Notes: generated from the letters alone by a model not told the origin. A DNA stretch of 64,000 nucleotides from Jeotgalicoccus sp036782755 (GCA_036782755.1 DAIPYL010000005.1:1-64000), one strand, 5' to 3'; positions 9,158 through 17,891 are shown, numbered from the stretch's first letter. A program made the numbers and translations.

Positions 9158-9685
9158 CTATGACTCTACTTGTATCCATTCTATTAATTTGTCCGATATT
9201 ATAAATGTGTGTTCAATGATAAATGAAGCAATCCATGAGTCTGCCAGTGCTTCCTGAACCGGCATGTATGGAATCGTTGCGACGAAAAAGAGGAGAACAG
9301 CGAGTACATATATGACTTCGATTAAGCCGAGAATAGTACCGATGATGCTTGGAATCAGTCCGTCCGATGTTACCTGCTGCAGGTAATCAAAGCCGCTGAC
9401 GATAATCTGAATAACAATTTTGCTGACGATAAAAATAAGAAAGAAAGCAAACATATAATAATATGCATATTCAAGATTTCCGACTTCCGTCAGCACAGCA
9501 TTTGCCTGTGCAGTCGACGGATACGGCATCACTAAATAAAACCTGCTGCCGAGCGCTTCATAATTTAATGAAGCAATAATGAGCGCGGATATCGTACCGA
9601 TCAGATGCATAAACTGCAGCACTGCACCGCGGCGATAACCCACAATCAGTCCGATTATAAGTATAATTAGAAGTATTAAAGTCAT
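9158..9685 (-). CDS. cvpA: CvpA family membrane protein
   Basis: The 175-residue protein has four likely membrane spans (about residues 3-15, 28-42, 76-95 and 110-140) and the short RRGAVLQFMHLIG motif after the first span that is typical of CvpA/YshB proteins. CvpA is linked to colicin V production in Escherichia coli and to envelope functions elsewhere; its exact role in Firmicutes is unclear. It starts three bases after zapA and leads into polX 29 bases later, matching the conserved zapA-cvpA-polX-mutS2 order. Confidence 0.85.
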   Translation of the reverse strand: MTLILLIILIIGLIVGYRRGAVLQFMHLIGTISALIIASLNYEALGSRFYLVMPYPSTAQANAVLTEVGNLEYAYYYMFAFFLIFIVSKIVIQIIVSGFDYLQQVTSDGLIPSIIGTILGLIEVIYVLAVLLFFVATIPYMPVQEALADSWIASFIIEHTFIISDKLIEWIQVES

Positions 9686-9688
9686 AAA

Positions 9689-9952
9689 CTAGTTTCCTTT
9701 TTTAAGCGCACTGTGTTCTTTTTCCAGCGCCTCATATTTTTCTTTTAACTTTATATAATCATCCATGATATTACAAGCCGTAAGCACCGCTTTTCTCGTC
9801 GTATCGAGCCCAGGGCTCTTTGAAGCAATCGCTGTAATATTTTTGTCGACTGCGTCCGCCACCCGTCTCAAGTGTTCCTCACTGTCAGCGCCGACAAGCG
9901 TATAATGTTCATTATATATTTTTACAGCAATGCGTGTTTTTCTTCCGCTCAT
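9689..9952 (-). CDS. zapA: Cell division protein ZapA
   Basis: ZapA binds FtsZ and bundles protofilaments at the division ring. The product is 87 residues, the normal size, with the N-terminal globular part (KTRIAVKIYNEHYTLVG) and a C-terminal coiled coil (DYIKLKEKYEALEKEHSALKK). I place the start at the ATG of MSGRKTR (9950-9952), with a GGGGGC site about 9 bases upstream, rather than seven codons earlier. It is the first gene of the division/repair operon. The rnhC gene, normally next to zapA in Bacillus and Staphylococcus, is not seen; an assembly gap lies upstream. Confidence 0.92.
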   Translation of the reverse strand: MSGRKTRIAVKIYNEHYTLVGADSEEHLRRVADAVDKNITAIASKSPGLDTTRKAVLTACNIMDDYIKLKEKYEALEKEHSALKKGN

Positions 9953-10009
9953 ATTACATTGCCCCCATGTCATTAAAATTTCTCACACATTTACCTATTT
10001 CATTAGTTT

Positions 10010-10038
10010 ATTATACTTATCCCCTAATGTTAATACAA
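10010..10038 (-). promoter_or_regulatory. Sigma-A promoter of the zapA operon
   Basis: The minus strand has -35 TTGTAT (10033-10038), a 17-base spacer and a perfect -10 TATAAT (10010-10015), placing the start of transcription about 50 bases before zapA. A G-quadruplex motif lies just upstream on the other strand. Confidence 0.75.
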
Positions 10039-10054
10039 GCAATTAAAATGTTGC

Positions 10055-10083
10055 GGGTATTGGGTTTGGGGGATGTTTGGGGG
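10055..10083 (+). other. G-quadruplex-forming motif
   Basis: Four G runs (GGG, GGG, GGGGG, GGGGG) are separated by loops of 4, 3 and 6 bases on the plus strand, which satisfies the usual intramolecular G4 rule. It lies about 17 bases upstream of the zapA -35 box, on the strand that is template for zapA. Flanking sequence to 10234 is unusually G- and T-rich on this strand and has no convincing gene. Confidence 0.55.
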
Positions 10084-10234
10084 AGATTTATGATGATTTT
10101 GCAGCGGATGGAGGGTGGATTGTCTGCTGGATTGCTGCCGGCTGGTTGCTCATTGGTGATAAGTCTTGTGGGTTTTTGGCAAGGCATCACCGTTTTAATG
10201 TGTTGTCGTGATATGTCTGGTTGTTTTTGTGGGA

Positions 10235-10334
10235 NNNNNNNNNNNNNNNNNNNNNNNNNNNNNNNNNNNNNNNNNNNNNNNNNNNNNNNNNNNNNNNNNN
10301 NNNNNNNNNNNNNNNNNNNNNNNNNNNNNNNNNN
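10235..10334. other. Assembly gap (100 N)
   Basis: Exactly 100 Ns join two contigs; the true length is unknown. It lies between zapA and pheT. The left side (10084-10234) includes an inverted repeat GGTGAT...ATCACC (10154-10190 region); the right side begins a degenerate repeat. In related genomes rnhC occupies this interval and could be in the missing sequence. Confidence 0.95.
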
Positions 10335-10360
10335 CTTGCTCATTTCCCATCACTTTTCGT

Positions 10361-10545
10361 GCAGGATTACGTTTTTCAAATGGAGCTTGCTCATTAAATG
10401 AGTTATCCTGAGCATATTTTATGCAGGTAACTCGTTTTACCTCGATTTTCACGTTATGTTCTTTATTTATTGCACAGGTAACGCGTTTACTCCTCATTTT
10501 CAAGCTAAGTCTTCATTTTTCATCATACATAACGCGTTTTCCATC
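10361..10545. repeat. Degenerate tandem repeat, about 51-bp period
   Basis: A core close to GGTAACNCGTTTT recurs at about 10426, 10477 and 10528 (51-base steps), with a more diverged copy (GGATTACGTTTTT) near 10364 and the related inverted word GAGTTATCCTG at 10400. The rest of each unit is T-rich. No gene is visible between the gap and the pheT terminator. Confidence 0.5.
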
Positions 10546-10603
10546 CTTCAGCGCAGTAGTCTCCGACAATCGCGCCCTGCTAATTCATCCGTCCCCCAAC
10601 AAA

Positions 10604-10635
10604 CAAAAAGCAGAGACGCTCTCAAGCGTCCCTGC
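10604..10635 (-). terminator. Intrinsic terminator of pheST
   Basis: A 10-bp stem (GCAGGGACGC / GCGTCTCTGC on the minus strand, 10610-10619 and 10626-10635, one G-U pair) with a 6-base loop is followed by TTTTTG, 12 bases after the pheT stop. Confidence 0.9.
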
Positions 10636-10646
10636 CTTATTCAATT

Positions 10647-13049
10647 TTATCCTCTTAATATATAACCTGCTGCTTTCAATGCGTCTTCCACCGGAGTGTG
10701 AAGGGCTTCGATGTCTTTGTCTGTCAGCGTTTTTTCTCTGTCTAAATAAGTTAAGTGCAGCGCGACTGATTTCTTGCCGTCTGCCATGTGCTCGCCTTCG
10801 TATATATCAAACGGATAAACGTCTTCTAAATATTCAGGTGCGGCTCCGCGGATTTCAGCAATAATCTCTGACACGTTCACATCACTCGAAACTTCAAGCG
10901 CAACGTCGCGTGATACTGACGGGTACTTAGGCAGGAATTCGTAAAGAATGCTTCCTGTCTTAACTTTCAGTACTTCTTCAAGATTAATCTCAAAAACTGC
11001 TGTCTGGCCAAGGTCGTGGTCTTCAGCGTACTGCGGGTGCAGTTCGCCTGCGAATCCAATCACTTTATCGTCTAAATAAACTTCTGCTGTGCGCCCCGGG
11101 TGAAGTTCATCGTGTGCGGCCGACTGCTTGTAAGTCACGCGGCCAACAAGCCCAAGTTTCGTAAACAGTGCTTCGAGTACACCTTTCACCGTGTAGAAGT
11201 CTGACGGCACAGAGTCATTCGTCCATGCTGTTTTGTGCTGTTCGCCGGTCACAATTCCCGCAAGCATTTCAATTTCGTCCGGCAGCTGATTCTGTCCGTT
11301 CGTATCGAAAATCTTACCGATTTCAAACAATGAAACGTTCTTCTGCTGACGGTTTACGTTGTACGTCGCGTTATCCACTAAATGCGGTACTAGCGATGTA
11401 CGGAGTACAGCGCGGTCTTCGCTCATCGGCATTAATAAACCAAGTGAATCAGTCAGCGTTGAAAACTCGCCGATGCGTTTTTTGCTCGTTAATGCGTAGT
11501 TGATTGCCTGTGAGAATCCCTGAGCGTTCAGCTGGCGTTTAATTACGCGGACTTCCTGCTGCTCATCCGACAGTCGGCCCGGTGTAATATTCGAGTATTC
11601 CGGCAGTGTTGACGGAATATTATCGTAACCAAAAATTCGTGCCACTTCTTCAGAAATATCTTCAGGAATTCTCAGATCGTCGCGTCGGGATGGAATGATG
11701 ACGTCGATTGCGCCGTCTTTTTCTTCTGCGCCGAGGCCCAGTTTCTGCAGTGTGCCTAAAATGTCAGCGACTGTCAGTTCAGTACCAAGACGGTTATTGA
11801 TAAAGTCCGCTGATGTCTGAATAACACCTGGTTCTAAATTAAGTTCGCCTTCTGATGCGATGCCTTTAAGCGTCTTCCCGCCTGCATATTTTTCCAATAA
11901 ATAAGCTGCACGGTTAACTGCCGGTAATATAAATTCGTGTGATACGCCTTTTTCAAAACGCTGAGATGCTTCGCTGCGCAGATTCAGACGGCTGCTCGTT
12001 TTACGGATTTTAACCGGTTCGAATAATGCGGACTCGATGACGACGTTGACAGTCTGATCCGTCACTTCTGAATCCTGACCGCCCATTACACCGGCAAGTG
12101 CGATTGGCACTTCACCGTTTGTTACAACGATGTCATCCGTATTCAGCGTGCGTTCTTTACCGTCGAGCGTCGTGAACTTCTCGTTTTCACGTGCTGTACG
12201 TGTAACGATTTTGTCCGAGCCTATTCTGTCGCGGTCGAACATATGGAGCGGCTGGCCGTATTCCATTAATACGTAGTTTGAAATATCAACAACGTTGTTA
12301 ATCGGACGGATGCCCGCTTTAATCAAACGAATCTGCATCCATAACGGTGCAGGTTTAATTTCAACACCGCGTACTTCACGCGCTGCGTAAAACGGCACTG
12401 CTTCAGCGTCTTCGTTTTCAATCGCAACAGTCACAACATCTTCAGTTTCCGACACACCGGTTTCCGGCACTTTCACTTCACCGCCGAATAATGCGCGCGC
12501 TTCGTATGCTGCACCAACCATCGATAAGGCATCTTTACGGTTTGGTGTTAAGTCGAACTCAAGTACCTGGTCATCCAAATACAATGCTTCAAGTGCTTCT
12601 GTACCTGGAGCCGGCTCATTATTAAACATAAAAATTCCGCCCTGGTATTCAGCCGGCACATATTCTTCTTTTACGCCGATTTCTTCCAGTGAACAGATCA
12701 TGCCTTCAGATACTTCACCGCGAAGTTTCGCACGTTTGATTTTAATGCCGCCCGGCAGTCTGCCGCCGACTTTGGAAACGATAACGTAGCTGTCCGCTTT
12801 AACGTTTGGCGCTCCGCAGACAATCTGCGTCGTTTCTTCGCCTGTATCTACTTCGCATAAGTTTAAACGGTCCGCTTCAGGATGCGGTTTAACCGACTTC
12901 ACATAGCCGACAACAAGTTTTTTAATATCTGCTGTGTAATCGATAATGTCATCCACTTCAATCCCGCCGCGCGTAATGCTTTCAGCAAGTTCGTCAGTCG
13001 GTACATTAATATCGATAAAAGTCTCAAGCCATTCTCTGGATACTCTCAT
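10647..13049 (-). CDS. pheT: Phenylalanine-tRNA ligase beta subunit
   Basis: The beta subunit of the heterotetrameric PheRS edits Tyr-tRNA(Phe) and binds tRNA. At 800 residues it has normal length. It shows the N-terminal EMAP-like tRNA-binding domain (VVGYVKSVKPHPEADRLNLCEVD, with HPxADRL near residue 56), the B3/4 editing region, the B5 domain (about 405-475) and a C-terminal ferredoxin-fold anticodon-binding domain (FLPKYPSVSRDVALEV). Its start codon overlaps the pheS stop by one base (TAATG), so the two are translationally coupled. Confidence 0.97.
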   Translation of the reverse strand: MRVSREWLETFIDINVPTDELAESITRGGIEVDDIIDYTADIKKLVVGYVKSVKPHPEADRLNLCEVDTGEETTQIVCGAPNVKADSYVIVSKVGGRLPGGIKIKRAKLRGEVSEGMICSLEEIGVKEEYVPAEYQGGIFMFNNEPAPGTEALEALYLDDQVLEFDLTPNRKDALSMVGAAYEARALFGGEVKVPETGVSETEDVVTVAIENEDAEAVPFYAAREVRGVEIKPAPLWMQIRLIKAGIRPINNVVDISNYVLMEYGQPLHMFDRDRIGSDKIVTRTARENEKFTTLDGKERTLNTDDIVVTNGEVPIALAGVMGGQDSEVTDQTVNVVIESALFEPVKIRKTSSRLNLRSEASQRFEKGVSHEFILPAVNRAAYLLEKYAGGKTLKGIASEGELNLEPGVIQTSADFINNRLGTELTVADILGTLQKLGLGAEEKDGAIDVIIPSRRDDLRIPEDISEEVARIFGYDNIPSTLPEYSNITPGRLSDEQQEVRVIKRQLNAQGFSQAINYALTSKKRIGEFSTLTDSLGLLMPMSEDRAVLRTSLVPHLVDNATYNVNRQQKNVSLFEIGKIFDTNGQNQLPDEIEMLAGIVTGEQHKTAWTNDSVPSDFYTVKGVLEALFTKLGLVGRVTYKQSAAHDELHPGRTAEVYLDDKVIGFAGELHPQYAEDHDLGQTAVFEINLEEVLKVKTGSILYEFLPKYPSVSRDVALEVSSDVNVSEIIAEIRGAAPEYLEDVYPFDIYEGEHMADGKKSVALHLTYLDREKTLTDKDIEALHTPVEDALKAAGYILRG

Positions 13050-14101
13050 TACTGTCCGCCTCCATCTTCTGTCGGAATAAATTGATCAATGAATCTTAAA
13101 TCGTTCGTATATAAATGACGGATATCTTCGATACCGTATTTCAGCATTGCGACGCGGTCAGGTCCCATGCCGAATGCAAATCCGGAATACTCTTTAGAAT
13201 CGAATCCTGCCATTTCAAGCACGTTCGGGTGAACCATTCCTGCACCTAGAATTTCTATCCAGCCTGTCTGTTTACACACATTACAGCCGGAACCTTTACA
13301 TTTAAAACATGAAATATCAACTTCAACACTCGGCTCAGTGAACGGGAAATAGCTTGGACGCAGACGGACTTCTCTTTCGCTGCCGAAAATTTCCTTGGCG
13401 AATAATTCCAGCGTTCCTTTTAAATCGCTGAGGTGAATGTTTTTATCGACTACAAGTCCTTCAATCTGTGTGAACTGGTGTGAATGCGTCGCGTCATCGC
13501 TGTCGCGGCGGTAGACTTTACCAGGGCAGATAATTTTAACCGGACCTTCGCCTTTTTGCGCTTCAAGCGTACGCGCCTGCACCGGAGATGTGTGCGTGCG
13601 GAGAAGAATATCTTCTGAAATATAAAAGCTGTCCTGCATATCGCGTGCCGGGTGTGATTTCGGTAAGTTCAATGCCTCGAAGTTATAATAATCCTTCTCA
13701 ACTTCGTAGCCTTCTTTAATTTCATAGCCGAGGCCGATAAAGAAATCCTCGATGTCTTCAACGATACGGTCGATCGGGTTCGAACCGCCGATTTCAAGCG
13801 TGCGTCCCGGTAAAGTGACGTCAATTGTTTCTGCAGCAAGTTTCGCTTCAAGTGCTTTTTTAGACAGTTCCGCTTCAAGTTCACTGATTTTGCCCTCGAT
13901 TGCATTGCGCAGTTCATTGACCTTTTGCCCGTAAGCCGGACGTTCTTCGTTTGAAAGATTTTTCATCTCTTTCATTAATCCTGTTACTTTACCTTTTTTA
14001 CCTAAATATTCAACACGCAGTTCATTCAGCGCTTTACTGTTATCGATTGTGCTTAATTTATCGTTAAATTCAAGCTGCATTGTTTCCATCACCTGTGTCA
14101 T
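13049..14101 (-). CDS. pheS: Phenylalanine-tRNA ligase alpha subunit
   Basis: This catalytic class II subunit charges tRNA(Phe). It has the N-terminal coiled coil (about residues 1-85), motif 2 (HTSPVQARTL and GKVYRRDSDDATHSHQFTQIEG) and motif 3 (GFAFGMGPDRVAMLKYGI). I start it at the ATG of MTQVMETMQ, with GAGGAG eight bases upstream; an in-frame GTG three codons earlier is too close to that site. A Cys-rich insertion (CFKCKGSGCNVCKQTGW, about 270-287) is the usual bacterial PheS feature. It is preceded by a T-box leader. Confidence 0.97.
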   Translation of the reverse strand: MTQVMETMQLEFNDKLSTIDNSKALNELRVEYLGKKGKVTGLMKEMKNLSNEERPAYGQKVNELRNAIEGKISELEAELSKKALEAKLAAETIDVTLPGRTLEIGGSNPIDRIVEDIEDFFIGLGYEIKEGYEVEKDYYNFEALNLPKSHPARDMQDSFYISEDILLRTHTSPVQARTLEAQKGEGPVKIICPGKVYRRDSDDATHSHQFTQIEGLVVDKNIHLSDLKGTLELFAKEIFGSEREVRLRPSYFPFTEPSVEVDISCFKCKGSGCNVCKQTGWIEILGAGMVHPNVLEMAGFDSKEYSGFAFGMGPDRVAMLKYGIEDIRHLYTNDLRFIDQFIPTEDGGGQ

Positions 14102-14144
14102 GCCCGTCACTCCTCATATTTTTAAAGTTTAATATTTTAAAAAC

Positions 14145-14377
14145 AAAAAAACCCCATCCTTAAATAAAAGGACGGAGTTCCGTGGTACCACCTAATTTTC
14201 TGCATATGCAGACACTTGCTGCGTCTATATGGTGACGCATGTCCCGTATACTTCATCAATCAGGTGAACACTGATTAAAACCATACATTAATTTTCAGCT
14301 GATATTAATGTTCTCTGTGACTGGTCCTGATAATCATTTATTCCTAACTTCAACCGAAGCAGTTTTATAATATTGTT
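14145..14377 (-). ncRNA. T-box riboswitch (Phe) controlling pheST
   Basis: The leader RNA contains the conserved AGGTGGTACCAC T-box sequence (complement of 14182-14193), followed by a terminator stem (CTCCGTCCTT / AAGGATGGGG, 14152-14161 and 14168-14177) and a T run (14145-14151). Upstream, the triplet UUC (complement of 14266-14268, context GUG-UUC-ACC-UGA) is the likely specifier for uncharged tRNA(Phe), which agrees with the downstream gene. Uncharged tRNA binding would favour the antiterminator and pheST transcription. Confidence 0.93.
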
Positions 14378-14383
14378 ACATTC

Positions 14384-14411
14384 ATTATAGCTGAAATCCG
14401 CTTAAAATCAA
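14384..14411 (-). promoter_or_regulatory. Sigma-A promoter of the pheST T-box leader
   Basis: The minus strand has -35 TTGATT (14406-14411), a 16-base spacer and a perfect -10 TATAAT (14384-14389). The -35 overlaps the stop codon of the upstream RNA methyltransferase gene. Confidence 0.75.
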
Positions 14412-15151
14412 GATTTAAAATGATGCATCATAATAGCACCGGCAATTGCGACGTTTAAGCTCTCGCTTGAACCGGGCATATTAATCTTGGCGTTGATATC
14501 CATCAGATTGAGCGTTTCTTCAGACAGTCCCTGGCCTTCGTTGCCGAGTACGAGCATAATGTCGCCGTCCGGCTTATTGAAGTCATCGATGTAGACTGCA
14601 TCGTTCAGTGATGTACCGATTTTAATGCCTTTGAAACTTATCGCCGCTTCAGCTGCTTCGCGCTGTAAAATATTCAGGTGGAAATGACTCCCCTGTGCGC
14701 TGCGTAATACTTTCGGGTTATACGGATCTGCACTTTTCGGCGTAATTAATACTGTTTTAAAACCGAATGCATCGGCTGTACGGATTAATGTGCCGAGGTT
14801 GCCCGGATCCTGAATGTCTTCGAGCAGCAGCACTCTGTTGTAATCCACCTTGCCCGGTTTCTGCTGGTTCACGACAGCAGCAATGCCCGGAGGCGTATCG
14901 AGTGTCGATAAAGTTTTCATAACATCACGCGACACATATAAAACTTTAAATTTATCGATATTTAAATTGTGCTGGAAACCGTCTTCGATAATAATCGTAT
15001 CGACCGGCTGGTTATAATTAACCGCTTCTTCAACTAAATGAACACCTTCGATTAAAAACTGGTCTGACTTTTTGCGTCCTTTTGCCGTATGCAGTTTACG
15101 GTAATTTTTAATGCGCGTGTTATCTTTTGAAGAAATTACTTCTTTTACCAA
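14408..15151 (-). CDS. TrmH/SpoU family RNA 2'-O-methyltransferase
   Basis: This is a SPOUT-class enzyme that transfers a methyl group from S-adenosylmethionine to a ribose 2'-hydroxyl of rRNA or tRNA. The 247-residue protein has an N-terminal substrate-binding domain (SKDNTRIKNYRKLHTAKGRKKSD) and the SPOUT motifs LLLEDIQDPGNLGTLIRTADAFG (motif 1, about 130), LVLGNEGQGLS (motif 2, about 200) and the C-terminal INMPGSSESLNVAIAGAIMMH (motif 3). It corresponds to B. subtilis YsgA, next to pheS. Its start overlaps the upstream peptidase stop by 7 bases. Confidence 0.92.
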   Translation of the reverse strand: MVKEVISSKDNTRIKNYRKLHTAKGRKKSDQFLIEGVHLVEEAVNYNQPVDTIIIEDGFQHNLNIDKFKVLYVSRDVMKTLSTLDTPPGIAAVVNQQKPGKVDYNRVLLLEDIQDPGNLGTLIRTADAFGFKTVLITPKSADPYNPKVLRSAQGSHFHLNILQREAAEAAISFKGIKIGTSLNDAVYIDDFNKPDGDIMLVLGNEGQGLSEETLNLMDINAKINMPGSSESLNVAIAGAIMMHHFKS

Positions 15152-16221
15152 ATGATTTCGTCCACCTTATCGTCGTTTAATGATTTAACTACTTCAGTTA
15201 CGAGTTTAACCGCATTATTGTAGTCTTCTTTATGCATAATTGATACGTTTGAATGCATATAGCGTACCGGCACACCAACGACAACTGACGGAATTCCGTC
15301 ATGTGCGACGTGGAATGAACCAGCATCTGTACCTCCGCCCGTTATCACTTGTAATTGTACAGGGATATCTTTATCTTTGGCAACTGCCATCACGTGTTTT
15401 CTGAAAGGCACATGCCCGATCATTGAACCGTCCATTAATAATACCAGCGGTCCTTTACCAAGATCTCCCGTACCGTTTGAAGATTTCATTCCCGGAGTAT
15501 CCATTGCAAGACCGACGTCCACTGCGATTGCAAGGTCAGGTTTCACTTTGTTGGCACCGACTTTCGCACCGCGGAGTCCTACTTCTTCCTGCACTGTTGC
15601 GCCGCCGACAAAGTTAATATCGATATTTTCTTTTTCAAGATTCTTCATGACATCGATTGATAATGCTACGCCGTAACGGTTATCCCATGCTTTAGCAAGC
15701 AGGTAATTTTTGTTTGTCATCTCTTCGAATTCCGACGCAGGTGTGACCATGTCACCCAGCATAACTCCTGCTTCAAGTGCTTCGTCTTTCGACGCCACAC
15801 CGATATCGATAAACATATCTTTAATTTCGACCGGTTTCTTGCGCTCTGATGCCGACAGTACGTGCGGCGGTTTAGAACCGATCACACCTGTAATGACTTT
15901 GCCGTCACCCGTTGTAATATGCATGCGCTGTGACAGCATGACCTGGTTCCACCAGCCGCCGACCGGTGTAAATTTAAGGAAACCGTTGTCGTCAATTTCG
16001 GTCACCATAAAGCCGATTTCATCCAGATGGCCTGCAACAAGAATTGTTTTACTGCTGCTGGCTGCATTCTTTTTACCATACACGCCGCCGAGGTTATCTT
16101 CTATAATTTCATCGCTGACCGGTTCGAGGTAGTTTTTCATCTTATGTTTTACTTCACTTTCAAATCCTGCGATCCCGTTTACGTCTGTTAAGTCTTTAAG
16201 CATTTCAAGCTGTTTATCCAT
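15145..16221 (-). CDS. M42 family metallopeptidase (YsdC/SgcX-like aminopeptidase)
   Basis: The product is a cytoplasmic two-zinc aminopeptidase of the M42 (glutamyl aminopeptidase/tetrahedral) family; such proteins are often labelled endoglucanase by old annotation. In 358 residues the metal and catalytic residues are visible: AGHLDEIGF (about 64-72), AKAWDNRYG (about 190), VQEEVGLRGA (about 220; the EE pair), AVDVGLAMD (about 240) and the late MHSNVSIMH histidine (about 321). Bacillus ysdC sits in the same place between ysgA and rplT, which supports orthology. Confidence 0.88.
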   Translation of the reverse strand: MDKQLEMLKDLTDVNGIAGFESEVKHKMKNYLEPVSDEIIEDNLGGVYGKKNAASSSKTILVAGHLDEIGFMVTEIDDNGFLKFTPVGGWWNQVMLSQRMHITTGDGKVITGVIGSKPPHVLSASERKKPVEIKDMFIDIGVASKDEALEAGVMLGDMVTPASEFEEMTNKNYLLAKAWDNRYGVALSIDVMKNLEKENIDINFVGGATVQEEVGLRGAKVGANKVKPDLAIAVDVGLAMDTPGMKSSNGTGDLGKGPLVLLMDGSMIGHVPFRKHVMAVAKDKDIPVQLQVITGGGTDAGSFHVAHDGIPSVVVGVPVRYMHSNVSIMHKEDYNNAVKLVTEVVKSLNDDKVDEIIW

Positions 16222-16296
16222 TTAAATATCCCCTTTAAAATTGATGTTAAATTTATTTTACCACAAAGTATTTCAGCTTTCGAAATAATAATACTG

Positions 16297-16327
16297 CGAA
16301 AGAAAGCACCCTCCATTAAGAGAGTGC
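16297..16327 (-). terminator. Probable terminator of the AGCS symporter gene
   Basis: A stem GCACTCTC / GAGGGTGC (minus strand, 16306-16313 region and 16320-16327) with a short A/T loop lies just after the transporter stop and is followed by TTTCTTTC, a somewhat broken T tract. Confidence 0.7.
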
Positions 16328-16337
16328 TGCAGTTAAA

Positions 16338-17891
16338 TTAATTTCTGTCCGGATAGTCATAGCCTTCTTCATTTCTTCTTGGATATTCATCCACCCAGAA
16401 GTTGTGATCTTTAAATTCATCGCGAGTCGGCTCAAAGACAATCTCGTCAATTTTGCCCTGCTTCTGCAGTTTGTACTGACGCTCGTAATCTCTGAATGCT
16501 TTGAGTGCCGGTTTTTGCAGGATGAGTATCGCGATAACGTTAATCCACGCCATCAGTCCTACACCGAGGTCACCCATCTGCCATGCGAGGTCTGCTGTTG
16601 AAACCGTACCGTAGAACGCTGAACCAATTAATACAATCCCAAGTACAATTTTCAGCCAAGGCATTCTGCCTTTAAGCATATATACCAGGTTCGTCTCTGC
16701 TATATAGTAATACGCGAGCATCGTCGTATAACAGAAGAACAGAAGCGCGAATGCGATGAAGTATGAACCGAATCCAATAAAGCCTTCCTGGAAGTTATCC
16801 ATGCCGTGGAACGCGCTGTCGATACCGGCTTGAGTAAATGTAACCGTACCGGAAACATCTTTCTCGCCTTCAGCGTTCGTCTGATACACACCGTTATCTA
16901 TAATGAGTCCGCCGTCGCCGTCAGACACGTTATACATACCTGTCATTAAAATCATCAGTGCTGTTGCTGTACATACGAATAAAGTATCGATGTATACAGA
17001 GAATGACTGAACAAGACCCTGTTTCGCCGGGTGAGATACTTCAGCAGCACCTGCTGCGTGAGCGCCTGTACCCTGACCTGCTTCGTTTGAGTACAATCCG
17101 CGTTTAACACCGATCATAATCATGGCACCAACTGTACCTGCGAACTGCTGTTCAAGACCGAATGCACTTCTGAAGATTAAACCGAATAAAGCCGGTACTT
17201 CTGAAATGTTCATAATTACGATTGTTACCGCCACGATGATATATGCAATTGCCATAAACGGCACTGCTGCTGTCGCAACGTTTGCAATTGAACGGATACC
17301 GCCGAAAATAACAACTGCAAGAATGACGATCAGGAATACACCGATCATCCAGCCATCAAGCATCGGGAATGCGTTTGTTGCTGCACTTGAAATTGAGTTG
17401 GACTGAATACCTGGAAGTAACAGACCGCACGCAAGTACTGTTACTACTGCGAAAAGCAAAGCGTAGTACTTACCAAACGTTCCACCGATTCCCTTTTCGA
17501 TGTAGTACGCCGGCCCCCCGCGGTACTGTCCATCCTCTTTCTGTTTGTAAATCTGTGCCAGTGTCGACTCTACGAATGCACTGCCTGCACCAAGGAAGGC
17601 GATGAGCCACATCCAGAATACTGCACCTGGACCCCCGATAAAGATTGCCGTAGAAACACCGACGATGTTACCTGTTCCGACACGCCCTGCCAATGATACA
17701 GCAATTGCCTGGAAACTTGAAATTCCATCAGCTGATTTACCGCCTTTAAACATTAAACGGACCATGTCGACTATGTATCGCACCTGGAACAATCTCATGC
17801 GAATTGAGAAGTACAACCCTGCGACAACGAGAAGTATAACCAGTGCGGCACTCCAGACGATGTCGTTAAAAAACGTTACAACTGTCTCCAT
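16338..17891 (-). CDS. Alanine/glycine:cation symporter (AGCS family)
   Basis: This membrane protein imports alanine, glycine or a related amino acid with sodium. The 517-residue product has about 11 hydrophobic spans and the AGCS signature SLAGRVGTGNIVGVSTAIFIGGPGAVFWMW (split here as the GTGNIVGV core followed by GGPGAVFWMW, about residues 70-95). A charged hydrophilic tail (about 470-517) is cytoplasmic. I start at METVVTFFND, with AAAGGGG upstream, and not at the longer in-frame TTG/ATG options. It has its own promoter and a cre-like site. Confidence 0.93.
   Translation of the reverse strand: METVVTFFNDIVWSAALVILLVVAGLYFSIRMRLFQVRYIVDMVRLMFKGGKSADGISSFQAIAVSLAGRVGTGNIVGVSTAIFIGGPGAVFWMWLIAFLGAGSAFVESTLAQIYKQKEDGQYRGGPAYYIEKGIGGTFGKYYALLFAVVTVLACGLLLPGIQSNSISSAATNAFPMLDGWMIGVFLIVILAVVIFGGIRSIANVATAAVPFMAIAYIIVAVTIVIMNISEVPALFGLIFRSAFGLEQQFAGTVGAMIMIGVKRGLYSNEAGQGTGAHAAGAAEVSHPAKQGLVQSFSVYIDTLFVCTATALMILMTGMYNVSDGDGGLIIDNGVYQTNAEGEKDVSGTVTFTQAGIDSAFHGMDNFQEGFIGFGSYFIAFALLFFCYTTMLAYYYIAETNLVYMLKGRMPWLKIVLGIVLIGSAFYGTVSTADLAWQMGDLGVGLMAWINVIAILILQKPALKAFRDYERQYKLQKQGKIDEIVFEPTRDEFKDHNFWVDEYPRRNEEGYDYPDRN

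Noticed and set aside
9934..10401. Plus-strand ORF crossing the first gap
   Set aside because: It spans 100 Ns and G-rich repeat sequence; the visible translation has no family character.
10361..10545. Possible CRISPR array in the repeated sequence near 10.4 kb
   Set aside because: Repeats are degenerate, the period is about 51 with T-rich variable parts, and there are no cas genes.
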